The notes: generated from the letters alone by a model not told the origin. A stretch of DNA of 21,530 nt from a virus (IMGVR_UViG_3300025674_007832:1-21530); one strand, 5' to 3'; positions 14,584-20,573 are shown, counted from the first letter of the stretch. Numbers and translations are program-made.

Positions 14584-15540
14584 TCAATAACTTAATTTAT
14601 CATGAATTTTTTTAATTAAATCAATTTCATAATCAAGACCATTCACCATACCAATACCCCAAACATTGTGGTTAGAATTATGAATAGTGTTATAAGTTAA
14701 ATGAATTGAAAATCCATTTTCAATATAAAAAGTTTTTTTGTTAAATGCATTTTTAAAGTTGTTAAAAGAAACTTCATCAAATGCATCATATCTTGGTATT
14801 GAAAGAAGTTTATGCCAATCTTCAGTCTTAATCAGAAAAACACTATTAGTATAATATGGACAGAAAAATTCTTTGATTGAATAATCTTGATTATCTGTTA
14901 TTTTATGAAAATTATTTAAAATATAATCATTTAAAATAATTTGAGATTCTGCACAAATACGGATAGGATGAATTCCCTTATAATAATGATTTATATTATT
15001 AACACCCTCATAAAAAGCAGAAGGATTCCAAGTTTTTGCCTGAAGTGTATATACATTTAGAGAAGAATAATCAACACCCCAAAGTCCATTTGGCATATCT
15101 CTTTTTAAAAAATTTGAATGAATTTTACTTTTAACAGATTCGTCAGTAATAAAAGATTCTATGAATCGATCTACCAAAGGAATATTATTTGAAAGTAATG
15201 GTGCTAGGATAAAGTTATCATCAGATTCTAAAATATCAACATTTTCAATCATATAATCCCACACATGATTACCGATAAAACAATCTTCATCTAATTTTAC
15301 AGAATATTTTGTATCTTGAGATACGGCATACTCAATTTTGGACATATAATTATATCCCAAATTAAATACGATTACATTAGTTTCTATACCATCAAGTTTT
15401 TGAAAATTGACATCATGAGTTGCAAGAATATTAACTCTAATTTTTGATTTATTTTTTTCTTTAATCAAATTAAGAAAATGTTTTGTAATGCTCCAAAAAT
15501 TTTCAGATCGATCATGACTAAGATAATTAATAGTTATCAT
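14584..15540 (-). CDS. putative GT-A glycosyltransferase
   Basis: A 318-aa protein with a GT-A-like start (MITINYLSHDRSENFWSITK) and KYSVKLDEDCFIGNHVWDYM carrying DED at 84-86 in the DXD position, preceded by the typical short strand. The second half has NGLWGVDYSSLNVY, AESQIILNDYIL and FHLTYN-like aromatic stretches. These fit a glycosyltransferase, though the family cannot be named. It overlaps the upstream methyltransferase gene by 14 bases and ends five bases before the next gene, so it is part of one transcription unit. Confidence 0.65.
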   Translation of the reverse strand: MITINYLSHDRSENFWSITKHFLNLIKEKNKSKIRVNILATHDVNFQKLDGIETNVIVFNLGYNYMSKIEYAVSQDTKYSVKLDEDCFIGNHVWDYMIENVDILESDDNFILAPLLSNNIPLVDRFIESFITDESVKSKIHSNFLKRDMPNGLWGVDYSSLNVYTLQAKTWNPSAFYEGVNNINHYYKGIHPIRICAESQIILNDYILNNFHKITDNQDYSIKEFFCPYYTNSVFLIKTEDWHKLLSIPRYDAFDEVSFNNFKNAFNKKTFYIENGFSIHLTYNTIHNSNHNVWGIGMVNGLDYEIDLIKKIHDKLSY

Positions 15541-16231
15541 TTTTTACTCTTGACAAATTTACAATGTTTAGTGGGATACTATAAAAATTATGTACATAAG
15601 AAACAACATTTTCAAATCCAGAGTATGAAAACATTTGCTCTACCAATTCTACATTAAAAGTATGATGATGTACAACTCTTGTAAGATGATTTATTTCACA
15701 CAATTCATAAAAATTCGGAAGTCCCCCAAAACTCCAATCGTGCAATTGTTTTTGCTCTTGGATATGAGTTGTATCATCCTCTCCCATATTAGATTTATAA
15801 TCTTCAATCAAATGTTCTATAGTAGTTAACGGTCTTATTCTATCAAAACAGAAATCTTTATTGGGTATGATAGATAAAATATATCCATTAGGTTTTAAAA
15901 TATATTTTTTCCACAATTTTAAAGTATTAATAGGATTGGCAAAATGCTCTATAGCATGAGAGGTAACTATAAAATCATACCTTTCTAACAAAGAAAGTTG
16001 CTTTTCATCTGTACAGTCAATATCAAATTGTTTTCCAATTTTTTCAGAGTATATAAAATTTGACCCAATATTAGATTGAAAATGATTATTGTTTAATATA
16101 TTGCCACCATCAAGATTTACATGTGGATATAAGTACATGTTATGTTCTGGGCAATTAAAAATTTCAGTTGGTCCACCGAATTCAATTCCTTGTTTATTTT
16201 TTAAAGTTTCTATAATTAATTCAAATGACAT
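15527..16231 (-). CDS. class I SAM-dependent methyltransferase
   Basis: A 234-aa methyltransferase. The SAM motif is QGIEFGGPTEIF (about 14-25), a variant with Phe-Gly-Gly, and the motif after strand 4 is DFIVTSHAIEHFANPINTLKLWKKYILKPNGYILSII (read in two parts), typical of Methyltransf_11-type enzymes. LTTIEHLIEDYKSNM and HTFNVELVEQMFSYSGF lie in the C-terminal half. It probably methylates a sugar of the island's glycan. Overlaps the downstream gene by 14 bases. AT-rich. Confidence 0.85.
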   Translation of the reverse strand: MSFELIIETLKNKQGIEFGGPTEIFNCPEHNMYLYPHVNLDGGNILNNNHFQSNIGSNFIYSEKIGKQFDIDCTDEKQLSLLERYDFIVTSHAIEHFANPINTLKLWKKYILKPNGYILSIIPNKDFCFDRIRPLTTIEHLIEDYKSNMGEDDTTHIQEQKQLHDWSFGGLPNFYELCEINHLTRVVHHHTFNVELVEQMFSYSGFENVVSYVHNFYSIPLNIVNLSRVKNDNY

Positions 16232-16247
16232 ATTTTGTTTACAGTGT

Positions 16248-17513
16248 TTAACTTTTAATTAAAAATAATAGATCGTCCCATCTCCCCTTTTTATCACGAA
16301 GATCAATGCATTCAATAACATATTCAATTTCGTTATCAATAGATTGGCATACTTTTTCAGATTTATCAATCAACAAATCAAACCATTCAATACTCTGCAC
16401 ATCTTCAATTACAAAAAGTCCATTTTGCTTTAATTTTGGCAAATATAATTCTAAAGATTTTAGTTGACTTTCCAATGTGTGTGGTCCGTCATCAATGATA
16501 ATATCAAATTGTCCAAAGTTTTCAGAAAACTTTTTATCATAAGCATCACCAAAATGCATGGTTACACCAGTAATATCCCTATATTTTTTATCTATTTTTT
16601 CATCAGAAATATCAACACCAACAATAGATTTAGAATTTAAAAAATATTCTTTCCATAATTTTAAAGAACCACCAGTTTCTATTCCAATTTCTAATAAATC
16701 AATTTCCTTTTCTCTATAAGTTTTAAATTCTTTTTCATATACATTTTCAATATAACTATGGCAAGTATTTTTATCAGTTCCTCCTTTATCATAACCTTCA
16801 TTAAAAAAATCAGAATCTAAATTAAATTCTTTCAAAATATCAATCAATTTCATTTTTTTATATTTTAATATTTTATATCTATTTAGATGTCTTTCATATA
16901 CGTTTATATTAGAATTCCAAAGACTTTTCAAATTACCACCACCCATGCCAATCCAAAATTCGCAGTTATGGCGTATAGAAAGTATGGGGGGAGTTTTGGG
17001 AAATTTAATTTCATCAATGGTGGGAAGTTTTTTAATATAAGAAGAATTTGCCCACCAAAAATTTCCAGAATAATGAATAGTAGGTTCATTAACCAAATCA
17101 ACTCCACAAGAATCATATTCTTCCAATGTATCAAAACACTTTTGATATTGATTAACATTAAAATAAGTCATATATTTACGCCAATCATCTATACAAGGAT
17201 TATCTGGGGTTGTTACTCCTTTTGTATGCACATATAAAATTTTACAATTTTCATCTATTGAATCTGAAAATGTTTTAATTAAATTTAAAGTAAAAAATTC
17301 TCCAGTTTCAACATAAAGATGTTTATGAATTTTAATCTTGCTGTGTGGTTGAACGGTCAATTCACCCCCTCCAACCACAGAAAGATTTAACAAATTAACT
17401 TTATCCATCAATCCAGATTGTATTATTTCAGAATAAATTTCATCAAAAATTTCTTGATATTTTCCAATCGTTGCTATGTGAAAATATATTACACTTGGAA
17501 TGACATTTTCCAT
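16248..17513 (-). CDS. glycosyltransferase-like / MycE-like methyltransferase fusion
   Basis: A 421-aa two-domain protein. Residues 1 to about 215 start IPSVIYFHIATIGKYQEIFDEI and contain ILYVHTKGVTTPDNPCIDDW (92-111), then HYSGNFWWANSSYIKKLP (147-164) and CEFWIGMGGG, a pattern found in glycosyltransferase-like proteins of surface-glycan loci and large viruses. Residues about 240-421 form a SAM methyltransferase of the macrolide sugar O-methyltransferase (MycE/CmcI-like) type: YDKGGTDKNTCHSYIENVYE, LLEIGIETGGSLKLW (273-287), VGVDISDEK, and IIIDDGPHTLESQLKSLELY (338-357) with the acidic pair and His. The fusion could add a sugar and methylate it. First of the very AT-rich genes. Confidence 0.83.
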   Translation of the reverse strand: MENVIPSVIYFHIATIGKYQEIFDEIYSEIIQSGLMDKVNLLNLSVVGGGELTVQPHSKIKIHKHLYVETGEFFTLNLIKTFSDSIDENCKILYVHTKGVTTPDNPCIDDWRKYMTYFNVNQYQKCFDTLEEYDSCGVDLVNEPTIHYSGNFWWANSSYIKKLPTIDEIKFPKTPPILSIRHNCEFWIGMGGGNLKSLWNSNINVYERHLNRYKILKYKKMKLIDILKEFNLDSDFFNEGYDKGGTDKNTCHSYIENVYEKEFKTYREKEIDLLEIGIETGGSLKLWKEYFLNSKSIVGVDISDEKIDKKYRDITGVTMHFGDAYDKKFSENFGQFDIIIDDGPHTLESQLKSLELYLPKLKQNGLFVIEDVQSIEWFDLLIDKSEKVCQSIDNEIEYVIECIDLRDKKGRWDDLLFLIKS

Positions 17514-17523
17514 AAGTATTTTT

Positions 17524-18324
17524 TTAAATTATAATCCAATCTGGAAGATAAAGATCGCTAAGATCTTTAGAAGCGTCTGGTCCAGCAAACCAAACACTTG
17601 GAGCAACTGTTTTTTTACTTTTTGCCAACCAAGAACCCCACCAAGAAAATGAAGAATTGGCAATAATATGATATGTGCAAAGAGATTGGAGGCAAAGATC
17701 TACGCCAGTATTATTTCCTTCCGCAAAAATAAAGCGATCACCCTGAAAAATTTTTTGCTCTTTACACCATTCAATTCCATCGGAAAAGACCATGACTGGA
17801 ATATCTTCTGGCATATGAGTCAATCCCTGAGCATAATATTCTAAGATTTGTACTGGATGATGCGGATAATTTAGATAGTCTCCTCTACGCAAATGAACTG
17901 CAACTACCTCAGTATCTCCAAAGTTTGATTTAAATGCTTCCTCTGTTGGTTCACGAATCTCATCAGCAAAAGTAAATGCTAGACGAATATCATCTTCAAT
18001 ATGCTTGAAATACTTTTCCGTCTGAAAATACCCATACAAACTAATATTATTTGGACAACTATTCCAAAGATTTTCATCAAGAGAAAAAGTAGACTCCATC
18101 ACCTTTGGAAAGTTAGTTACATGCTTTGGTGCTTCTGGAATCTTAAAACACTCAAACATTGTAATATCAGAATTTACACAGTTAATATCTCTTGTGGCAA
18201 CAACTGCTCTTGGTGGAAGACAATACTCATAACCGTGCCTCTGAGCAAGACCACGGAGAGCAGTGTATTGAAACATCTGGTTTCCAAGTCTTCCTAGATT
18301 TCCTAAATCATCATTTGCAAGCAT
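17524..18324 (-). CDS. family 11 fucosyltransferase (alpha-1,2-FucT type)
   Basis: A 266-aa GT11 enzyme, the first gene of the glycan island. GRLGNQMFQYTALRGLAQRH at 11-30 is the family start motif, VVAVHLRRGDYLNYP (140-154) is the HxRRGD donor-binding motif shared with alpha-1,2- and alpha-1,6-fucosyltransferases, and YHIIANSSFSWWGSWLA (218-234) is the third conserved block. Enzymes of this family move fucose from GDP-fucose to galactose. There is no GDP-fucose pathway gene in the window, so the donor would come from the host or elsewhere in the phage genome. Base composition is less AT-rich than the next genes. Confidence 0.93.
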   Translation of the reverse strand: MLANDDLGNLGRLGNQMFQYTALRGLAQRHGYEYCLPPRAVVATRDINCVNSDITMFECFKIPEAPKHVTNFPKVMESTFSLDENLWNSCPNNISLYGYFQTEKYFKHIEDDIRLAFTFADEIREPTEEAFKSNFGDTEVVAVHLRRGDYLNYPHHPVQILEYYAQGLTHMPEDIPVMVFSDGIEWCKEQKIFQGDRFIFAEGNNTGVDLCLQSLCTYHIIANSSFSWWGSWLAKSKKTVAPSVWFAGPDASKDLSDLYLPDWIII

Positions 18325-18351
18325 TTTTTAATTAATTTTGCTATAGTAGTT

Positions 18352-18380
18352 ATTATACTAAAAAAAGTGGGTTTATGCAA
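18352..18380 (-). promoter_or_regulatory. possible promoter of the glycan island
   Basis: On the minus strand a perfect TATAAT (18357-18352) lies about 28 bases before the fucosyltransferase ATG. Seventeen bases upstream is TTGCAT, a poor -35 that falls within the terminator hairpin. Being the only promoter-like site before 15 co-directional genes, it probably drives the island together with read-through. Confidence 0.45.
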
Positions 18381-18389
18381 CCCACTTTT
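18360..18389 (-). terminator. intrinsic terminator before the glycan island
   Basis: A 10-bp perfect stem (18364-18373 with 18379-18388) has a five-base loop; on the minus strand it is followed by a T run at 18366-18360. The plus strand also has a short T run, so it may work weakly in both directions. It ends the unit of small genes upstream. Confidence 0.85.
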
Positions 18390-18407
18390 GGTAACTCAGG
18401 CTCGCCA

Positions 18408-18533
18408 CCAATTCTTTGACTGGAAATTGGAAACCAGGCGGGAAAGAGTCCCATCCGCACCACCAGTTTTTTTGAGAAACTGGAAACTCAATGGGTCTTT
18501 TGACTCCACCACCTAATTTACATACAAATTAGG
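18408..18533. repeat. three tandem, covarying hairpins about 50 nt apart
   Basis: Three units share a pattern on the plus strand: (C)CACCA, then a hairpin, then GGAAA. Stems: CCAATT/AATTGG (18408-18413, 18425-18430), CCAGTTT/AAACTGG (18463-18469, 18477-18483) and CCTAATTT/AAATTAGG (18512-18519, 18526-18533). Stem bases differ between units in a paired way. Smaller GGGA/TCCC-like stems sit between them. In mRNA sense (minus) they form the 3' UTR of the gene ending at 18513, and the third stem contains its stop codon. Function unknown. Confidence 0.6.
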
Positions 18534-18752
18534 AAAGGATAGATGGATTAGTTTTGGAATTTCAATAGCACCATAAAAAGCGCATAATACAAGGATGTCC
18601 CAAAACTTATACTTGATAGCAAAAGGAATGACAAAGATATTGCCAATACATTTTACAAGTAATCCAGTTTTTGGATCTCCCCATAAGAGGACAAAATATC
18701 CTGATAAGAGGAGAATATTTCCAATGTATCGCAATACATCAGTGTTTTTCAT
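18513..18752 (-). CDS. 79-aa membrane protein
   Basis: A 79-aa hydrophobic protein (MKNTDVLRYIGNILLLSGYF...). Hydrophobic spans lie near residues 8-24, 31-45 and 50-65, separated by short loops with GDPKTG and KYKFWD. The repeated IGN motif (YIGNILLL and CIGNIFVI) suggests two similar helices. I know no function. Its stop codon is within the third of the tandem hairpins. Probably co-transcribed with the two genes upstream from the promoter at 19284-19312. Confidence 0.8.
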   Translation of the reverse strand: MKNTDVLRYIGNILLLSGYFVLLWGDPKTGLLVKCIGNIFVIPFAIKYKFWDILVLCAFYGAIEIPKLIHLSFPNLYVN

Positions 18753-18778
18753 AAGGGGTTTGCTCCCGACCAGTGCTG

Positions 18779-19045
18779 TTATAGACCATCCGTGTCTTCG
18801 TCATCATCTTTTACATAAGCAGGGACTCTATCAGGATCTAACCAGCAGGTATAGTCGTGATCCTCCATAGCAGTCATAAGTTGCATTTCATTATCTAGAA
18901 GATACATATCCCTATATCGACCAGTGTAGGAATCTACTTTTTGGATGCGATAATCGGGTTTGCCGTTAATTTCAAGAATACCAACTTGAACGTACCGATA
19001 AGGAAAACGCTCAAGAAGCACAGTGGGTTTCCTGACAACTTTCAT
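18779..19045 (-). CDS. 88-aa hypothetical protein
   Basis: An 88-aa soluble-looking protein beginning MKVVRKPTVLLERFPYRYV, with a beta-rich middle (VGILEINGKPDYRIQKV) and a strongly acidic tail (DDDEDTDGL). No motif or membrane segment recognised. Its ATG overlaps the upstream stop by one base (TGATG), which supports the start and coupling to the 71-aa gene. Confidence 0.8.
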   Translation of the reverse strand: MKVVRKPTVLLERFPYRYVQVGILEINGKPDYRIQKVDSYTGRYRDMYLLDNEMQLMTAMEDHDYTCWLDPDRVPAYVKDDDEDTDGL

Positions 19046-19260
19046 CAGGCAACCTCAACTGCTTCAAGATCTTGAGCGATGTAATCAATCAACATTTCAT
19101 AATCGTCAAGGGGGTCACCAGAAAATACGACACCTTCATTTTCATAAAAGCGACGGACCTTTTTATAAAGTTTCGGATTCTTTACATCAAGGTAGATTTC
19201 CCCGTTAGCAGCAAGACGAAGAGTGCTAACATCTTTCTTGAATTTTGTAATCAGAGACAT
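19045..19260 (-). CDS. 71-aa hypothetical protein
   Basis: A 71-aa protein (MSLITKFKKDVSTLRLAANG...) with a basic first half and an acidic second half (GDPLDDYEMLIDYIAQDLEAVEVA; quoted in parts of the tail). No family recognised. It is the first gene after a perfect consensus sigma70 promoter, yet has no Shine-Dalgarno: the leader is a run of CAAAACAAAACA-like sequence before the ATG at 19260. The strong promoter suggests an abundant early transcript. Confidence 0.8.
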   Translation of the reverse strand: MSLITKFKKDVSTLRLAANGEIYLDVKNPKLYKKVRRFYENEGVVFSGDPLDDYEMLIDYIAQDLEAVEVA

Positions 19261-19283
19261 TGTTTTGTTTTGTTTGCTCTAGT

Positions 19284-19312
19284 ATTATAAGGTGCTTGAG
19301 GTTTTATGTCAA
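19284..19312 (-). promoter_or_regulatory. consensus early promoter of the 71-aa/88-aa/79-aa genes
   Basis: On the minus strand TTGACA (19312-19307) and TATAAT (19289-19284) are both perfect with a 17-bp spacer. The predicted start is near 19277, about 17 bases before the ATG at 19260. It lies immediately after the tRNA-Pro-like RNA. Confidence 0.85.
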
Positions 19313-19337
19313 GTGTGCCAGTAGAAAAACTGGACAT

Positions 19338-19407
19338 CGGGGTAGAAGGTACTGCCCCCTCTTCGCTGCGTCCCAAACGCAGAGTTATACTTTTCTACTA
19401 TACCCCG
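19338..19407 (-). tRNA. degenerate tRNA-Pro(UGG)-like RNA
   Basis: Seventy nt fold as a cloverleaf on the minus strand. The acceptor pairs CGGGGTA (19407-19401) with TACCCCG (19344-19338), with discriminator A at 19337. The anticodon stem CTGCG/CGCAG encloses the loop TTTGGGA, giving anticodon UGG with U33 in place. The T stem is GAGGG/CCTTC. But the T loop is GGCAGTA instead of TTCGANT, and the D arm is weak (GTAG..TAAC, one mismatch) and lacks the GG pair, so the usual D-loop/T-loop contact is missing on both sides. Acceptor and anticodon identity match proline tRNA; whether it is a working tRNA, a decaying one or a tRNA mimic is open. A consensus promoter starts about 25 bases upstream, and a late-type AATAAATA (19424-19417) lies ten bases upstream. 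Confidence 0.55.
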
Positions 19408-19415
19408 TTACACCT

Positions 19416-19532
19416 TTATTTATTTCGGTGTATAAGCATTATACCCATAAAAGGCACGACTGTCAACCCCATTCCACATATAAACAACCAGACTGGACTT
19501 GCTGCGAGGGTCTCTACAATATGAAAAATCAT
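19416..19532 (-). CDS. 38-aa membrane peptide
   Basis: A 38-codon frame (MIFHIVETLAASPVWLFI...MLIHRNK). Residues about 13-33 are a hydrophobic helix with a basic end. The ATG at 19532 overlaps the stop of the 65-aa gene (ATGA) and has GAGAGGAAG directly upstream, so it is well supported despite its size. A perfect sigma70 promoter (19438-19466) lies inside the coding sequence. Function unknown. Confidence 0.7.
   Translation of the reverse strand: MIFHIVETLAASPVWLFICGMGLTVVPFMGIMLIHRNK
19438..19466 (-). promoter_or_regulatory. consensus early promoter for the tRNA-Pro-like RNA
   Basis: On the minus strand TTGACA (19466-19461) and TATAAT (19443-19438) are perfect with a 17-bp spacer. It lies within the 38-aa gene. 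Transcription would begin near 19431, just before a small TACACC/GGTGTA hairpin and the tRNA-like RNA. Confidence 0.82.
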
Positions 19533-19726
19533 CTTCCTCTCCAATTCTTGTATTCAAAGTAAAAGTATTGGTCTACCTCATCAAGACCCGACAGAGGGGC
19601 ATCTACACCCCACTCAGACCATTCTAAGCAAAACTGTTTGATGTCGTGATTGTTTATGATTGAATGCCCGTGTATTCTCACAAACGATGACATAGCAAAA
19701 TGATACTTCTTATTGTGGGTAGGCAT
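19529..19726 (-). CDS. 65-aa hypothetical protein
   Basis: A 65-aa protein (MPTHNKKYHFAMSSFVRIHG...) ending YKNWRGR. It is rich in His, Trp and Tyr and looks soluble; no motif recognised. GGGGA lies about six bases before the ATG at 19726, inside the end of the upstream 28-aa gene, which overlaps it by 17 bases. Its own stop overlaps the next start (ATGA). Confidence 0.75.
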   Translation of the reverse strand: MPTHNKKYHFAMSSFVRIHGHSIINNHDIKQFCLEWSEWGVDAPLSGLDEVDQYFYFEYKNWRGR

Positions 19727-19796
19727 TGTGAAGTCCCCAGTTTATGAATAGAGCAATTGCCGAAAAAAGTAAAATAGCAGATATGGAAGTTTTCAT
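19710..19796 (-). CDS. 28-aa membrane peptide
   Basis: A 28-codon frame (MKTSISAILLFSAIALFINW...) whose residues 4-20 form one hydrophobic segment, either a membrane helix or a signal-like peptide. GGAGG lies seven bases before the ATG at 19796, and the upstream gene's stop overlaps it (TAATG). The ribosome site is the main evidence. Function unknown. Confidence 0.68.
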   Translation of the reverse strand: MKTSISAILLFSAIALFINWGLHNAYPQ

Positions 19797-19918
19797 TACA
19801 TTCCTCCGTTTCTAAATCCGACTATGTATCCAATAATAACTCCACACATAAATGCTATAAACATATAGAGCATATGTGAAGCAAACTCAATAAATATCAA
19901 CCAGTCCGTCGTAGTCAT
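19796..19918 (-). CDS. 40-aa membrane peptide
   Basis: A 40-codon frame (MTTTDWLIFIEFASHMLYMF...GFRNGGM) with a hydrophobic stretch over about residues 6-34, interrupted by Glu and His. It overlaps the end of the 43-aa gene by 32 bases and its stop overlaps the next ATG by one base. Its last codons supply the ribosome site of the following gene. Function unknown. Confidence 0.65.
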   Translation of the reverse strand: MTTTDWLIFIEFASHMLYMFIAFMCGVIIGYIVGFRNGGM

Positions 19919-20018
19919 CGTCCTCGTAAGTAGATGGTTCTTCAAATAATTCAATCATTTTTTGTTTCAAAACTATTTCTTGTAACTCTTGCAAATCTTC
20001 TTCTGTTAAACTTATCAT
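19887..20018 (-). CDS. 43-aa acidic protein
   Basis: A 43-codon frame (MISLTEEDLQELQEIVLKQK...) that looks like one long amphipathic helix followed by an acidic tail (YEDDDYDGLVDIY). AGGA lies five bases before the ATG at 20018, and the start overlaps the stop of the 59-aa gene (ATGA). No family recognised; the acidic tail could mimic nucleic acid or bind a basic partner, but that is a guess. Confidence 0.68.
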   Translation of the reverse strand: MISLTEEDLQELQEIVLKQKMIELFEEPSTYEDDDYDGLVDIY

Positions 20019-20194
20019 TTGTCCTTTAAAAGTTCTTCTAATCTTTTACGCATACTGGAACTTTCTTGCTTCATATAGTCTCTGAGTGAATATCCTCTTC
20101 GACCTTTCATGATACAAGTGCCTTGATAAAACATAGTGCCAGCAAATACTAAAAGGAAAATAATTCCTATTATTTCAGGGTAATGTCTAACCAT
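20015..20194 (-). CDS. 59-aa membrane-anchored protein
   Basis: A 59-codon frame (MVRHYPEIIGIIFLLVFAGT...) with one N-terminal membrane helix (about 8-22) and a basic, helical tail (GRRGYSLRDYMKQESSSMRK...). It overlaps the upstream 67-aa gene by 25 bases and the next start by four (ATGA). The membrane-then-basic layout suggests a bitopic protein with its tail in the cytoplasm. Function unknown. Confidence 0.72.
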   Translation of the reverse strand: MVRHYPEIIGIIFLLVFAGTMFYQGTCIMKGRRGYSLRDYMKQESSSMRKRLEELLKDK

Positions 20195-20373
20195 GGGAAT
20201 ATGGGAGGAATAACACCTACAAGTCTTAAAAGTCCCTCAGCAAATAAAGCAAGAACAACCCAACCAACGCACATAGAAATAATGGAAGCATTTCGATTGT
20301 GCCTTCGTATAGCAGCATCAATCATCTCCTGAACTTCATACCTACTCACAAACTCATCATTTTCATGAATCAT
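20170..20373 (-). CDS. 67-aa membrane protein
   Basis: A 67-aa protein with a polar, helical N-terminus (MIHENDEFVSRYEVQEMIDA) and a hydrophobic segment from about 30 to 57 (IISMCVGWVVLALFAEGLLR and on). GGAG lies about eight bases before the ATG at 20373, and the start overlaps the upstream stop (ATGA). Looks like a conserved small cyanophage membrane protein; no function known to me. Confidence 0.8.
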   Translation of the reverse strand: MIHENDEFVSRYEVQEMIDAAIRRHNRNASIISMCVGWVVLALFAEGLLRLVGVIPPIFPWLDITLK

Positions 20374-20519
20374 TTTTCATCTCCAAGAAACTTTGCCAAG
20401 GGGTCTCTTCGGGTTTTGACAATTTCAACTGCTCTTTTGTAAAACATATTATCTAGATTTCCAGAAGCTTCGAAAGTTTCCTTGATCTTCACCCAGTTTT
20501 CGTAGGTGTGTTGATCCAT
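20370..20519 (-). CDS. 49-aa hypothetical protein
   Basis: A 49-codon frame (MDQHTYENWVKIKETFEASG...FLGDEK), soluble, helical and charged. It is the first gene of the small-gene series, placed after a promoter-like region and a palindrome (20533-20573). No Shine-Dalgarno is seen. Its end supplies the ribosome site of the next gene, and the stop overlaps that start (ATGA). Confidence 0.7.
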   Translation of the reverse strand: MDQHTYENWVKIKETFEASGNLDNMFYKRAVEIVKTRRDPLAKFLGDEK

Positions 20520-20532
20520 AAGGTTTAGGTTG

Positions 20533-20573
20533 AATACTACTAGTTATACTAGTGAGTATTTTTACTATGTCAA
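20533..20573 (-). promoter_or_regulatory. promoter-like region with overlapping palindrome
   Basis: On the minus strand a perfect TTGACA (20573-20568) is followed by TATAAC with a 19-bp spacer or TAGTAT with 16 bp, so the -10 is weak. An imperfect inverted repeat (AATACTACTAGT at 20533-20544, partner ACTAGTGAGTATT at 20548-20560) covers the -10 region and could be an operator. It precedes the 49-aa gene. Confidence 0.5.

Noticed and set aside
18391-18512. Search for a CRISPR array or tRNA in the repeat-like stretch
   Set aside because: Units differ in sequence, have no constant repeat with unique spacers, and do not form a cloverleaf; treated as tandem hairpins.
19338-19407. The tRNA-like sequence read on the plus strand (also folds, with GGG-type loop)
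   Set aside because: The plus-strand anticodon loop would have C instead of U at position 33; the minus strand has U33, the proline identity and the promoter.
19260-19562. Plus-strand frame of about 100 codons
   Set aside because: It covers the tRNA-like RNA, two minus-strand promoters and a minus-strand gene, with no ribosome site or recognisable motif.
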